DNA of 64,000 nucleotides from Silene latifolia (GCF_048544455.1 NC_133526.1:1194001-1258000), one strand, 5' to 3'. Shown: positions 1 through 14,043, numbered from the stretch's first letter. Translations and numbers: made by a program. Notes: generated by a model not told the origin, from the letters alone.

Positions 1-3000
1 GCCCTATGTTTGATAACTCATTTGTGACAAACTAATTGGTTTCTTGACTTTCTTTTAACAAACAAGTAAAATACTTACAACTAAGCCCTATGTTTGATAA
101 TAGGGCACAACATAAACAAACATGCCTGGGTTACATTGACCAAGAAATCCATTAAAAAATGACACATAGAACAACCTAGAACAAATTCCAACACCCAATA
201 ATTTCCTTAATATAGATTTTTGTCTAAGACTGAAGTATCCGTCAAAATTTTTAAAAGAGGTCAAGTAGCATAGATAAACAAAACATAATGGTTATATATC
301 AGCAAAAAAAATTGTCTTATCTATAACTTATTTTAACTTTAAAGCAGATATATTCGTCTTAAGAGAGACTCTGATAGTTTCCTCAAATGCCCTTTTACTT
401 CTTGACATGAAACACTAAGTTGCACTAATTAAGACATACTTATGCTACAACCAAAATATATGTATAAACATTATGGAATGGATCACACATGTCAAACTAC
501 AAGGAGGATGAAGTTAAGATAGGTACTCAAGTTAAATTAAAGACACACTTAAGTGAAAATAAAAAAATTAAAAAGATTAATTAATCATTAATTAATTAAA
601 TAATAATTATTTCATCCTTAGATTTTGCTATCTTCCTATCGTGCCACAATGGCACTTTAGCACTTCAACAATTTTATTTTTTAATATATTTTTGTGTTAC
701 GTTATTTTACGTGTTGCATTCTTGAATATGATTGGCTAGTGTTGGTTTAACTTTGCCACCAAACTCTGAATTGTTTACAAAGTGGGAAATCATTAACCTA
801 CCAACCCCTTCATTCTTTGGAGCCCACTTTGTAAGAAATTGCCAAATATACATTATATATATACAAAATTATTACTGTATATTTGAAAAGAGGGACACTT
901 TTATCAATTGCACCATATCCATTTCATTATTAAGGCGAAAAGGGTGTCTTAAGATTAGTTTTTATATTGAAGAGATTTATATAAGATTTATTATCGATTT
1001 TTACAAGTTGATAAAAAAAAGACATTATATAGATTTCGCATTAGGTTGTCATTATTATGGTGTTGTTGGAGTTATATTACCTCAAATCCATGTTTAATGT
1101 CAATTTCTAATTTTACATGAGATTCCCGAAATTTATGTAGAGATAAAATACTAAGGGTCTAACTCTGTTATGAACTTATGATTTGTCTGCCTTTAAACCA
1201 TTAGGCAATTGTTCCGTAAGTCAATTCTCCCAATGTCGTTTTTTTAAACAGTACTAGAAATCAAAGATGATTTAAACACTAATGTATGCTTAGAAACTTA
1301 AAAGCTAAAGAGGCCGGTGATCTACCATGATCTTAGGATGGGTAAAGACTTACCCTTAACCTAAAGTTTTTATGTACCAAAAAAAACTTAAAAGCTACGA
1401 AATATTTAAAATCGCAATAACTATTTAACAAATAAAATAGTAAATATAATTACAAGCTCAAAAGTCTTTCCTTATGTAGGTTTTTAATGTCGGGTTAAAA
1501 AATTCGATAAACATTTACTTACATCATATATAACAATATGCATAAATTTGAATGGTAGTGCAAATGCTTATTGCCAAATTGGAGGTAAATTACACTTTTT
1601 TTGTGTTTTTTATTCTCAATTTATTTGGGGACAAAGTAGATGATAAAAAAGTTTCGAAGAATCATAAAATAGAATGATTCAATATTCCACTAAGCAACCA
1701 ATATAAAGTATGTACACTCCTTTAGTGAAATAGCCAGGTCATTACTCCATAAACTAACATTAAATTGTAGGACCATCGACTGCCCTTTATGTTTGGCATG
1801 CTTATACCTTAGAGCCTTACCTTTAATTTCTCCTTATTTTCATCAATTTATAACCTTGAACATAGATGGGATCGATAAGTCTTTCTTACGACGGCAATAT
1901 CTGTTCTAATATGAAAATATATCGAATATACTTCTACTTTATCAGTCCCTACTCATTAAGCATTACTTTGATCTCATATAGCATATTTGATCTGTTTTAA
2001 ATTTAAGACGGACTTTATTATTTAAGACGTACGTTACCGAATTTATAGTAAAGGGACCATGCATTGACATTTAACTCTTGTGTAGTGTCCTTAACAAAAT
2101 AGTAGACTAATTAATCATATCCAATGTTTCTATAGTGATAAATCCACCGCCCCAAACACAATATATATGGGATAATCTTGCTACCACAAGTCCATGCTAG
2201 TACATGCATTTTTGTCAACAATGTCAATTACTGGCCTTGTTGACTATTTTTGCCGATTCAATTAATTGTTTACCTTTTTTTTAAGAGACTTAAGTAAATG
2301 AGTAACGACTGAGACTAAGGAACAGTAGATTTTATTAAACATGTCATCCTTATGTGTGTTTGATTCATGCCATTTTATTGGCCTACTTGACATTTGGGTT
2401 TAGGGCGGTTAAATAGATAAACTTATTTTTATTTTGTTTTCTCTATTTGATTTAGTCTAAATTCCAGTTTAATAGAACCATATAACAGAAAGTTCTACTT
2501 TATAAGGCTAATTAATATGTTGCATTCCTTAGTAAATAAATTCGAGTTACTATAAAGTTCTTAGTGGTTTTTGTATTTTTTTAAATACATTTTTACCCCC
2601 CCCCCCCCCCTACGTATGTACCCATAGTTTATAAAGATCACGTTCTTTCTTGCTTAATTACAACTCATTTCGATTCAGCTCAATTTCATTTAATTCAATT
2701 CAATTTAGCTTAGATCCATTAATTTCAGTTTAGTTTAATTGAGCTCCCTTTCAACTGAAAAGAACCGGGACTTTGAAATTTTTCTTTTTTTAGTTAAAAA
2801 CTTTGAAAATTCGGATGTACTTTATACATCAAAATGCTGACGATGATCATATGTTAGTTTGACCTAACGAGTAATGACGATGATCATATGTTAGAAGCAA
2901 TAATGACCTAATAACCATTTAGTTACACATGGTAGTAATGTAACATGGCATGGCATCAGTTTTGTATCATGCTTATGTAAGCTTAAAAGCTTATAAATCA

Positions 3001-4401
3001 AATAAAATTATCATGCTTAGGTAAGCTTAAAAATCAAATAAAAATAAGATTAATTACGCTAACATAAGTCTGATGATCTGACTTGTTGAAGATTAATTAG
3101 ATGTTGATTATTCTCTTGAGTAGAACTTAAGGTAATCGTCACTAAAATTCCAATTTTTTATTTTTTATTTTTACATTTTTTTTACGAGGCACACCTAAAG
3201 TGATGAGTGAAGACGATGTAATATGCAAATTAGTACCGAGATATGCAAGTAAAAAAAAATGAATGCTTAATCTAATTTGTACATAAAATTAAGTTTGAAT
3301 TGTCTCAAGGATCATTATCAAAAAGATAAATTGTTAGGTTCACCGAATGTACCATGTTATTGTACACCTTAATGGCTTAATCAATAAAAAAAAAAATTAA
3401 ATAATACGAATTATCATACAAAACAAATTAAAATTTACTTCGTAAATAAAATAAGAAATAAAGTTTTTTATTAATTAAGATGTGCGATAATTTGGTAGAA
3501 TCTGTCTCCTAATTCAAGGACTTTTCTAATCCAGGTGACTTTATGAAGAGAGGAGAAGAATATCCTAACTGTCCATAGTAATCTACCTTTTTCTAACATA
3601 GCAATTATTATGCATGAAAAAAAGGTTTAAAAGGAGTCTACACATATAGGAGAGTTTGATTTTAAACTCATAGAGTTAAAAGTCATGTCAAAAAGTAAAA
3701 TGGAAAAATTAATCTAGTTTAACTTGGTGGTGTCACCGGTGTACCATCCTTGTTATTTTTAATAATAATCTAGTCATGTTTTTTTTTTTTTTTCAGTTTA
3801 TTTTTAATTTAACTTTATTCAGTTCATTTCAACTTAAGCAAGTTTAAATTCACTAGTTTAATTTAGTTATAATTAAAAAGTATCATCAGGATATTAAAAA
3901 ATTAATCAAGCCACTAGAATATTAAACCATTAATTAAACAAAAATTATTACTCGCATATTATTGTTAGTATCGGAAAATAAACTCCGTATAAAACAAAAT
4001 CATTTGTGCAATATTATTATTCTTGGGTGCAAAGTACATAAATATACATAAATAATACACAAAGGTCATCCTTTGAGCAAGAAGACCACGCCTAAGACAA
4101 TTCTTGTCAACAATAATAATTTACAAACATGATAATGACTACGTACGTACTACAAGTATGTTCATTTTTATTATTACTACGATGTATTTCGTATCACTTT
4201 TGTGGTAAACACGTATGATACTCGAAAGATGGTTGGCTAAAAACCTCCATCCGAGTATATTTACTCACAGTAAAACAAAATAAATTACTTCTACGTAAAA
4301 TTAACCTAATTAACATCTGGACACGATGCTACATTTCAATTTGTAGCATATTAATTAATTAATCCCATAATCGCGGGATTAATTAATTAACTAAGTGTTA
4401 A
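1..4401. other. Gene-free AT-rich region left of the MYB gene
   Basis: I see no supportable gene in these 4.4 kb. The longest open frame (732-1097, plus) has low-complexity composition, no recognisable domain and no codon structure unlike chance. The stretch holds a C homopolymer near 2597-2610, short direct repeats at the very start, fragments of a dispersed repeat containing the words TAAGACGG/CCGTCTTA (about 340-365 and 1985-2035), and one TTCAGTTCA-type repeat at about 2640-2770. Some of the sequence just right of the MYB stop (below 4402) is presumably its 3' untranslated region and terminator, but I see no decisive polyadenylation signal. Confidence 0.6.
2640..2770. repeat. MITE-like element with TTCAGTTCA-type internal repeats
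   Basis: The stretch starts GTTCTTTCTTGCTTAATT and ends CAACTGAAAAGAAC, giving a short terminal inverted match (GTTCTTT versus AAAGAAC), with degenerate TTCA/ATTCAATT words between. Similar stretches occur at about 9760-10060, 14450-14610, 18380-18650 (inside an intron of the 17652 gene) and 37199-37390, and at both ends of the larger element at 35619-37195. I read them as one dispersed non-autonomous DNA transposon family of PIF/Harbinger type, mostly decayed. Boundaries are approximate. Confidence 0.45.
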
Positions 4402-4553
4402 TTAAATATAAGCTTGATTGATACCACCCATGTCGAGCACGTCCAATGTGTTCATAACATCAATTTCAGCAAACAAGTCAACGCCGAAATCTTGAATTCC
4501 GAAATCTTGACAATCTAGTAACCAAGAATTATTGTCTTCCCATATAGGCAAGG

Positions 4554-4596
<43 letters not shown>

Positions 4597-6253
4597 GTTA
4601 ATCTCCATGCCTTGTTGATTATTACCATACGAGCAAGGCGATTTCCATGACGAAATATCATTATTATCGTCCCATAAGTAGCTCAATAGCGCGTCATCAA
4701 TGCTAATATTATCGATTAAGATTGACGTAGATTGTTGATCAATGGTTACGTTATTCTCTGAAGGAGGGCTATTTTCGGTAGTGACCTCAGATGTCGAGTT
4801 AATCATCGTTGTTACGCTGCTTAATGGACCATTATCGGTTTCTAATGATGATGATGACGATGATGGAGCTTGGTTATTCAAGGATTCAGCTGTACTAATA
4901 TCGGAATTATTGTTGTTATTAGAGGATAATGAGGAGGATTGGTTTTGGAAATTATTCTTCTTCTTCTTATTATTATTATCGTTGTTATTATTATTATTAC
5001 TATTATTATTCGAGGTTTGATTGGTGTTTAATGGTTCATGGGTGACGGGATTAATTCCCATCTTAATAAGCTTCTTCTTGATATGAGTATTCCAGTGATT
5101 CTTGATTTCGTTATCTGTTCTTCCAGGTAATCTAGCAGCAATCTTGGACCACCTGATTTATCATAGTCGATAAACAATCCATAATTAGATAAGTCTAGTA
5201 CCATTTTAAAAATGATTTAAATAGTAAAAATAAAAAAGTTATCCACTTACATAATTAACAATAGTTATTATCAATAGTGATTATTTAAGCAAAAGAGGAT
5301 TGAAAAGCAAGCTTTCTATAATCTAAAAGACAAGGATAATTATTGTAGACAACGTCATTGTATCAAAACAACAAGGTTACAAAAATAATGTTTTACTACT
5401 AATGTCAAAATCATGCAAAAGTTACGTAATATGTTACTTAAAAGTTACTTCAACTACGACGTGGTTTATTTGTCTACTTCTCTTCTAATTAAACAGCTTA
5501 ATAAAATCAAAATATCAAATTAAAGCATAGTGTTATAATAGTAAAGAATTACTATTCTACAATTGTAATAATGCTCGACTCGAGTGTAAATTTGAATATT
5601 ATAATTTTTGAAATTACTAAGGAAATTATTTGTTTGATAATATAGCATGTCACAAATCACACATTATTTATTTGAGAATATAGCCATTCTGTTTTTAGAA
5701 GATGTGTAGAATTTCGAAAAATATAGTGAAATAGGTCGAATGGAGGACATAATCTTATTAAGTTTGTTAATAAAATGCATGATTGTGCATGGATACTTAT
5801 TATTCGACGTAGATTATATATTCATATGTAGGCATTGAGAAATAATCTTATGTTATTGAGAAATAATCTAGACTGTATACAGTCATTCAGAATTGATCTT
5901 ATATTATTACTGTTTTACATATGAAACTGTCTGCTTTTAAAAATCGCTTCATGTAATTAAGCATGAATTATCCAAATAATGAAGACAAACCTGTTGCCAA
6001 GACGAGCATGAAGATCAATAACCAATTGCTCTTCATCATCACTAAGAAGGCCCCTCTTCAAATCGGGACGAAGATAATTCGTCCATCTCAATCGACAACT
6101 CTTACCACACCGTCTTAAGCCAGCGAGTTTAGGGACCGCTCTCCAACAACATTGGCCATTGGTGAGAATGAAGTTAATAAGCTTTTTATCTTCGTCGGCG
6201 GTCCACGGCCCTTTCTTCACCCCTAATTTGTCACAACAAGGTTGTCGACCCAT
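4402..6253 (-). CDS. R2R3-MYB transcription factor, subgroup 8 (MYB42/MYB85-like)
   Basis: Two exons on the minus strand: 6253-5991 and 5152-4402, joined at a GT/AG intron (5990-5153) that falls between the LGN-R and W of repeat R3; the join gives 338 codons including the stop. The protein starts [17 protein letters not shown] and carries both MYB repeats in the first about 115 residues, with the regularly spaced tryptophans of R2 and a phenylalanine-free R3 ending [15 protein letters not shown]. The [17 protein letters not shown] and [18 protein letters not shown] strings are what I recall for Arabidopsis MYB42/MYB85 and relatives, which activate lignin and secondary-wall genes in the nucleus. 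The C-terminal half is low complexity (poly-Asn, poly-Ser) and ends with an acidic, tryptophan-containing stretch ([10 protein letters not shown]...), a likely activation region. The intron that usually splits R2 in R2R3-MYB genes is absent. The family is sure; the exact orthologue is not. Confidence 0.93.
4555..4597. repeat. (ATT)n microsatellite coding for poly-Asn in the MYB
   Basis: About 14 uninterrupted ATT units lie inside MYB exon 2 and read as a run of asparagines in the minus-strand protein. A second poly-Asn coding stretch lies at about 4965-5010. Length polymorphism between accessions is expected and would change the tract length without shifting the frame. Confidence 0.9.
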
Positions 6254-6405
6254 CGATATCGAACGGCAACGCGGAATAACTTCACTCGTAACCTTAATTT
6301 ACACTAGACAAAAGCAAGAGTCTCCTATTGCAAAATATTGATAACAATGTGCACAAACTAAGACAACTTGTGTGAAATGACACATAACAAAAGTCTATTG
6401 CACCA

Positions 6406-6420
6406 ACCTTTATATAAAGG
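6406..6420 (-). promoter_or_regulatory. Probable TATA box of the MYB gene
   Basis: The near-palindrome CCTTTATATAAAGG lies about 155 bp upstream of the MYB start codon on its strand, a normal place for a plant TATA box with a 5' leader of about 120 bp. Because the motif is symmetric it does not fix the direction by itself; the only gene nearby is the MYB. Confidence 0.5.
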
Positions 6421-6616
6421 GGTGACTTGGGTCCTTAAGTTAATGGGATTTCTTACATCTTTCTACCAACATACATATATATAATATATAACTTTTTTGT
6501 CGACTTGTGTAAGATAAGCATATCCGTTTTGAATTTAAAATAGATCAAATTAAATATACAGCGAGGCATTCTAAAAAACAGATTGTTCAGGAAATAGTAA
6601 AAAATTGTGTTATGTA

Positions 6617-6824
6617 CTCTCTCCATCCCGGTCAATTGTTATCCTTTGGTTTTGGCACAAAGACCAAGGAAAGAGGAGGGGGCCAATTACTAAATGACAA
6701 GTGGAACAAATTGAGTGTAAATGATCAAATTGTTCATCAAGTTCATTCTTAAAATAGAAAGGACAACAATTGACTGAGACACCCAAAAATGGAAAAGTAT
6801 AACAAATGACCGGGACAAATGGAG
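6617..6824. mobile_element. Stowaway-type MITE (copy 1 of a family)
   Basis: A 208-bp element flanked by TA on both sides. Its inverted ends read CTCTCTCCATCCCGGTCA at the left and, on the opposite strand, CTCCATTTGTCCCGGTCA at the right. This is the Tc1/mariner-derived Stowaway signature. The interior matches the element at 15925-16141 closely, so the two are copies of one family. Confidence 0.85.
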
Positions 6825-7278
6825 TATCTAAATACTCCGTATCCCATTAGTCATCCGGTTTTAAGTAAACCTGATAAAATTGACCAAGCCTAAATGACCG
6901 GCCTGTATAACCCGACCTGACGCATAAATTGATGACCTGAGATTGACTCGTAACCCGAACTGACATGACATGAATGTTTATTGATCCACAAGGTAAATCA
7001 TCCTTATATAACTTGATGATGATTGATAACTAACCCGAATCTGAATTGACCGACCCGATTAATGTGAAACCTAAAAATGACCCAACTCGAACTAAATTGA
7101 ATATCATCTGATCCGGTTGACCCATTTGCCAAATATAATTTTACAATAAGTCTCTCTTAAGACAGATATATCCGTCTTACGATTAAAATGAGTCAAATAT
7201 ATGTCACTTACAAAGATAAAGACAAGTCTTTTGCTAATATTTAGACATTTTGTTTTTATCTTATCTACAAAAATGATA

Positions 7279-7496
7279 CTCCCTCCTATTCACAATAAAC
7301 TTCCCCTTTCATTTTGACACAAAAATTAAGGAAACACACTACCCCACCCTATAAATAAATTTGGACCACACAAATACACTACCCCACCATACAATTAAAT
7401 TTGGATCACACAAACACTTACCAAAAAAGGAAATAGGGAAGTTATTGTGAATAGACGAAAAAAAAAATATGGAAGTTTATTGTAAATTGGAGGGAG
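7279..7496. mobile_element. Stowaway-type MITE
   Basis: A 218-bp element with TA target duplications (7277-7278 and 7497-7498) and ends CTCCCTCCTATTCACAATAA / CTCCCTCCAATTTACAATAA, a clear terminal inverted repeat. It belongs to a different subfamily from the 6617 copy: the interior contains two near-copies of a CACTACCCCACCnTA stretch. Confidence 0.85.
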
Positions 7497-9759
7497 TATT
7501 TATTTGATCCGTCTTAAGCTTAAGACGGATAATATCCGTCGTAAATGAAATTTTGTGATAATTTTAATTTCAAGGCGGATATGAATATATCCGTTTTAAG
7601 AGAAACTAACAGGATTAATAAAGGTAGGAGACCACCAAAGTATACATGAAAGGTGCTTGGGAACAACAAGCTAACTTCTTCTGGTGTTTTCAGCACTTTG
7701 GGCCCACAACAAAATGGTGTAAGATTGGGTTACCCAACTAGAGAGCTACACATAAGCATTACCTATTTGGAAAGATTAAGCCTTTTTTTTTAATACATTT
7801 TTGTTTATTTTTGCTTTTCAAAATTTAATGGATTATACAAAAGAATTTTCCTGTTTTTGAAAGCTTACTCAAACATAGCATCACCACTTTCGTCATTATT
7901 TATTTGTTTTTTATTTTATTTTTATTATTTAATGTTAGAATAGTGCAATATATAGAGTGGTGCAATGTGCATGGGTAATGTGTAACCATGGTTAATGGTT
8001 TTGTGTCAGGACCAACCCTTGTGGTCTGCATAACCTTAGTGAGATAATCAACAATCACTTTCAATGATAGCACCTTATCTTCTCTATGACCTTGTTTGGG
8101 CACTTAATTATTTTCATACTACCATCCATCTTTTAAGCCTTGGATTGTGTGCCATTATTATATCCGCGAAATCAGAATTTGTAGTTAGAGAACGGATAAC
8201 TTGCACGAAGGTGAACCAGTAAGAAAATGAGAAAAACATGAAATAAAATCGAAAATGTTAACAAACATTTCGAATTTTCATTGTTTAGGAAGGTGCATGT
8301 AAAACATTATATGCTAAATAACAAGATCGATATAACATCTTCTACACCGATCATTGAGTAATAGTACAGTAATTAATAAGGTGTATAAACATTATAAGGT
8401 AATTGTGACTTACTTGCTTATATAACAATTTTAGATGATAATTTGTGTCTATAGAGCCATAAAGGGTTGCTAAACTAGGAGTATTAATCCACAATTCCAC
8501 ACCCTTAACTTCATCATTTAGTACCAAGTGATAGATCGGTCATCTGAATTATTCAAAGTATTTAATATGCAAATTCAAAGAAATTGATACTTAGACATTA
8601 TCTAATATAACTTAAATATTTCAAATTCTTTTTATATAATGACATTTTAGTTAATTATTATGAGTTTTATTGCTATCAAATAAGCTATAAATACATTACG
8701 CAAACTCGGGGTTGAGTGAAATTTTATCTCTATCTTAACGACTAGGCTAAGACATCTGTAACAGTAATTACCAGCAGGTCGTTTTATAATTATACTCAGT
8801 AGTGTGAAATCTGGTTCAAATAAAATTTTGGAAATTACAAAGAAATTATCTTAATTTGATTCATATCATGCATTATCCACTCTTTAATATTCATCCTATT
8901 TGGTTTGGCACTATGCAATTTTTGTCACTAGGCCTTTGAAAATGAGATCTAAGACACGCTAATATTGTCAAAGGTCGTCTAAAAATTCATACAAGGTATT
9001 TCAATATCATTGATATAGTAGAAACTAGAAATTGTAGTCGATTGATCGATAATGTGTTGACTAATAGATAGACATACATTAGTCTTGTAGACGACCATCT
9101 AGATGGGATATTATTCTTATTTATTAGAAGTATACTTGTCTTACACAAACATTAGTATGCGTCACACAAGAATTGAATTTGAACAAAAAATTGTCTTTAA
9201 TCTTAAATGCAAACAATAAATAATTATTTATATCCATGCATTTTCAATACTTCTCGTCGCGAATTTTTCATTCTAGATAAAGTTCGAAATAAATTTAAAT
9301 TATCTGTACCAATTCTGGAAGCTTTTGTAAAAATGAATGCAACTAGATAGTCCAGGATACTAATCTCTCTATGCAACAATTTTACATTCATATTAATGCA
9401 AAATTACTTGCTATATTTAACAAATTATCCATATAGAAGAATTTAAATAAATGTAAATGTCTTTTTTTGTTTACTAAACTATTTTAATGTAAAATTGGTT
9501 CACTTTGTAAAGCCACATATTTTCAAAATAGTATATGTCATGCTTAATACTCAAATAATTCAAAATATATTATTAATGTAATCATCATACACCCTATAGT
9601 AATCTTAATACAAATTCTTGTATAATTTGGTTTAATAAAAAGTTTGTAAACCGAACTTTTTAAATAATTAACTTTTCATTCAAACTGATTATTATTTGTA
9701 GTTAATATATTCATTTGACGTTTTCTGTCTAAATGTCTTACAAAAAAAAAAGTGTAATC

Positions 9760-10060
9760 TTCAAATGAGTTTGTTTTTTTACTTAATTTCAACTCATTTC
9801 AGTTTAATTCAGGTTCATTCAGTTCAATTCAGTTCAGCTCATCTCTTCATAAATTAACTTTAGGTTATGTTTTTTCTGGCTTAATTTCAGTCCAGTTTCA
9901 TTCAGTTCAGTCCAACTCATCTATTTACAAATTAACTCTTAAATCTTACCTAAGTTCTATTCAGTTCAGTTCAGCTTCAATAAGTTCAGTTTATCTCAAC
10001 TTCATTCAATTCAATTCAACCTTTTCAATCAAAAACAACATGGCCTTATTCCAGTTCAAA
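9760..10060. repeat. TTCAGTTCA-type dispersed repeat
   Basis: Many imperfect TTCAGTTCA / TTCAATTCA words over about 300 bp, of the same kind as 2640-2770 and 37199-37390. No clear target duplication was found, so the limits are approximate. Confidence 0.4.
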
Positions 10061-13000
10061 ACTTCGACTATATATATTAAATTAAGTCCACTTCAGCTCC
10101 TTTAAATAAAAAACAAATCGATCTTTAACTCTTACGAAGACTATCTAATTAGTCACTAAAGTACACCATATACAATTAAAATTTGGAGAATAGTTTATAA
10201 ATAAGGTTGAAGTACCCCACACGGACACAAGAAACCGGCACGCATGCGGTAGACAGATTTCAAAAGATAAACCAATCACAATTGATTTTGATAATATTCA
10301 CGCCACTTTTTTCCATTTGAATTGGCCACATATTTAAGCTAGTGTTATAAAATTCGTCCCACTTTCTAATGTATTGCGACACTTGTTAATTCTAGATTGT
10401 TCCATGGCTGACCCGTTTCCTAGCTATTCGGGTTGCTAATTGCCATATACTCCGTTTTACACTTTTCCCCCGAAACTCAACTAGTTTTAAACCCGCGTAA
10501 AATTGCACGGGTATGTATTTGGGCCGGTATTAATGATTTTGAATGATTTTTTTTTTTTTTTGCATTTCTATTGTAATTATCTAATCGGTCTAAATCAGCG
10601 ATTTACATAATCAATATTTACACTTGTTTCAAATATGTGTTCAAATGCAATGGTTTAAGAGTAAATAACGTAATATACTATTGTAAATAAAATTTGCATA
10701 CATAAAAAACTTTATACTCCGAATAAAGAAATAAAATTTAGTAATCTACTTTAACACAGTTTAGTGTAACATCAGAATGTCAAAGCTTATATGATTTATT
10801 GGTGAAATAAGTATGCGCTAGTTAGCCCATATACAATGAAGTACATGGATCGATAAATAATACTTCGTATTTTGTTTTGATAATTAAATATTTCCTATTT
10901 TTAACTAACAAATTCAAAGATGTCGTATTTATCATAAAATTTCGAATTGTTAAAATAAAATTAATAATCCGTATATAAAATAAAATCAAAGTGTAAAGCT
11001 TGGGCTATTATCGCTTTGGACTTGTTGTCAGTAAATTTATTGCATATGTATAAATATAGTTTTATCAAATTATTCGGAATGTATAAAATTATTTCATAGT
11101 ATTATTTTCATTTATTCCGATTTGTAATTCATACCGCTTATATGCCATTAATTTCATTTATTCGGAATGTATAAAATTATTTCATAGTATTTGTTCTACG
11201 ATGGAATTTGTAGGATATTTGTATTGGCGGAATTCTGAAGAAATATACTCCTTTGCACACTAACAGGTCCCACCATAACATAATTTTTTTTTTTTATAAA
11301 AAAAAGGCTAAATTAATGAGGTGGCACGTCCTGGATTGAGTATTCTCTTCTGAATTAATTAAGATAAAATTAGGCATAATAGAAATAACACTTGGCCCCG
11401 AAAAGCCCTAATTCAATGGAACTCAGAGTCTCGGACATTATGGTGGCAAAGGGATGAGACCTCTTTCAAGGCTCCAATTTAATAGCCTGACCCGTGTTAA
11501 CCCGTTTTAAAAAAAGAAAAAAAAGCATAACAGGTCAGATTAGAACAAACATAAGTTAGTCTGACCGACCCATCCCCTAGAAAGACCTGTTTAGGGCTCA
11601 GTCTAGCTAGAAAGCTCGACCTGCCACATAACAGCATGCATGACCCTGCCTTAACCAATAACTAGCTCGGGCCATTGCCTCCGATCCATGAATTAAGCCA
11701 GAGTCGGTGAGTCCACATTAACCGTCCAAATTAAGTCATCGCAATAGTAAAGGCTAACCCATGGCTCATATAGTCATATATAGTCATACTGATGTAAACA
11801 ATGCGGTTTGGGTTGGTAGCTTGAGTGCTTGACCACCATGCAAAAAGCTCATTTATATAATTCCATATGGACTGTAACAATCATTGTAAGGCATTAGGCA
11901 CCTCACTCTTAACCTTTTCATGCTGCATAACGCATTCAAGCCACAGGATGCAAGAGTATTATTTTGTGTATTCACTTTTTCGCCATCATTTGTTTATCTT
12001 TATGAGAGATTTAAACTTAAATTTATTATCGTCTAATATTGTTAATTGTAGATAATAATATTCCTATAATGCATGTATTTCATTTACAGAATATTGTATA
12101 TACTGCCGTCAAAGGTAAACAAATGATTGAGTAACTGGAGACTAGAGAGTTCGTATGTAGTTTAAAATAAAAAATAGATAACTATTGAACGGAATAGAAA
12201 GAGTTATAAATGTTTCTCAAAAAAAAATCAAAGCGATGAATTGAAATAGGATAATGTTTGCGGTCATAGAAACAATGGATAAACCTTAGAAAAATAGCGA
12301 AAAATAGTTTTTTTGGGTGTCACATGAGTCATATACTCATACGACAATACAGTACAACGAAAGAAGAATTTAAACCTATAACCAATAACCTATGGAGTAT
12401 TATTTAAAATACTTCCGTCTTAACCAATAAGCTAAGATCGCTTCAACCGAAGTACAATGTGAATGAAACGGAAGATAAGAGACCAAGGCGAAATCGGAAA
12501 GAACAACATTACAAAATTATGCATGCTTGAAATTACGTACCCTTTACTTTAAACATTGATTGGTCACGTACATAAAACTATTTTAATTTTAAAGTTTTTA
12601 AATTCCTCCGTATGATTAACCTCTATTACTCTATCTAGCTAGGAACCTAGGAAGTTTGACATGAAGTACTTAGTACAACTCAAAAATTAACCTCGTCATT
12701 ATCCTACCCGGTACGGAATTACACTTGCCGCATTCTCAAAGAACCTCTATTTCCTCAAAAAATTAGATCAAACATTCAAAGTTCAAATCTTAGAAGATCT
12801 TGGTCTCGTACGTATAATAATTTTTAATACGCAGATATGTTGAAATTTGAATACTTGCGACAGACTATGTTGTGTCATCCTGGTCGGCTGGTCGGAGTTA
12901 CCGTGAGGTGCGTGCGCTTATACTTCGTCCGTTTTAATCATTTACTAGTTGGAAAGCCCGTGCGATGGACGGGTCTTCCATTAGGATTATCTGTAAAAAT

Positions 13001-13590
13001 ATATTCTTAAGTTGATAAAAAAAAAGTCCTACTATATTGTCATTGATAAAAAAATTTATGTAATTGGTGTAGATGAGATAACCTATGAATTATTAGTGCT
13101 TTTAACATAAAAGTTTTATCATCGATTAGTATAACATCGAGTGATATAGTTATTGTACTTAGTATGTAGCTAGCTTTTTCATTGTTACAGCCTACATGCA
13201 CAATCAGTTTTTAATTAAATACAAAACGCTCTCTTTATAAACATGGCGGAGCTCGCCAATATGAACCCTTAATAACGAAGACATGTCTTTATGAGTTTTG
13301 CAAATTATTTTACAACTATGTAAAACTCAATGATGTTACAAAAAACAGCAAGTATCATATATACATATATTTAGTGCGTTGAGAGAAAATGTTAGATCTC
13401 TTACAACATAATTTTACCTTGACTATTTACAATTAAGAGTATTTGCTCCTCATAAACATCTCGCAAAATCGAATTCGAACTGAATTCCAATAGAATTAGT
13501 AGTCTTTAAACACAATCAAAATAACTCTGATTATTCTATTACATAAAATGCACGGGCACCTAGTAGTATCATCTGTGATAATTTAATTTA

Positions 13591-14043
13591 CTTGTATTAG
13601 GATAATTTTATTAAAATATTAAGAAATCTACATTTATTAGGATAATTTTATTAAAATTATTTCGAAATCTACTCTTGTTAGAAATTCTAAAAAAATTGGA
13701 CTCTCTAATATATAAATTTAATCTACTTGTATTAGGATAATTTTATTAAAATAATAAGAAATATACATCATTTGTATTGGGATAATTTTATTAAAATATT
13801 AAGAAATATGCATTTATTAGGATAATTTTATTAAATTTGTTTCGAAATATACTCTCTAATATATAAATTTAATCTACTTGTATTAGGATAATTTTATTAA
13901 AATATTAAGAAATATACATCATTTGTATTGGGATAATTTTATTAAAATATTAAGAAATATACGTTTATTAGGATAATTTTATTAAATTTGTTTCGAAATA
14001 TACTCTTGTTAGAAATTCTAAAAAAGTTGGACTCTCTAATATC
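13591..14043. repeat. Higher-order tandem repeat array (ATTAGGATAATTTTATTAAA units)
   Basis: The word ATTAGGATAATTTTATTAAA (or ATTGGGATAA...) recurs about eight times. Two unit types alternate: one ends in ATTAAGAAATATACA, the other continues through TTTCGAAATNTACTC and a GTTAGAAATTCTAAAAAA-containing tail. Together they form about three higher-order copies of 140-150 bp. No coding frame is kept. Its left side adjoins a GCACGGGCACCTAG hairpin-like end near 13550, so it may have belonged to a Helitron-like element. Confidence 0.7.

Noticed and set aside
732-1097. 121-codon open frame, plus strand
   Set aside because: Low-complexity, no domain, no intron/exon context; looks like a chance frame in AT-rich DNA.
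4742-5020. Open frame antisense to the MYB
   Set aside because: It is the reverse reading of Asn/Ser microsatellite coding sequence and gives poly-Leu/Asp; no independent support.
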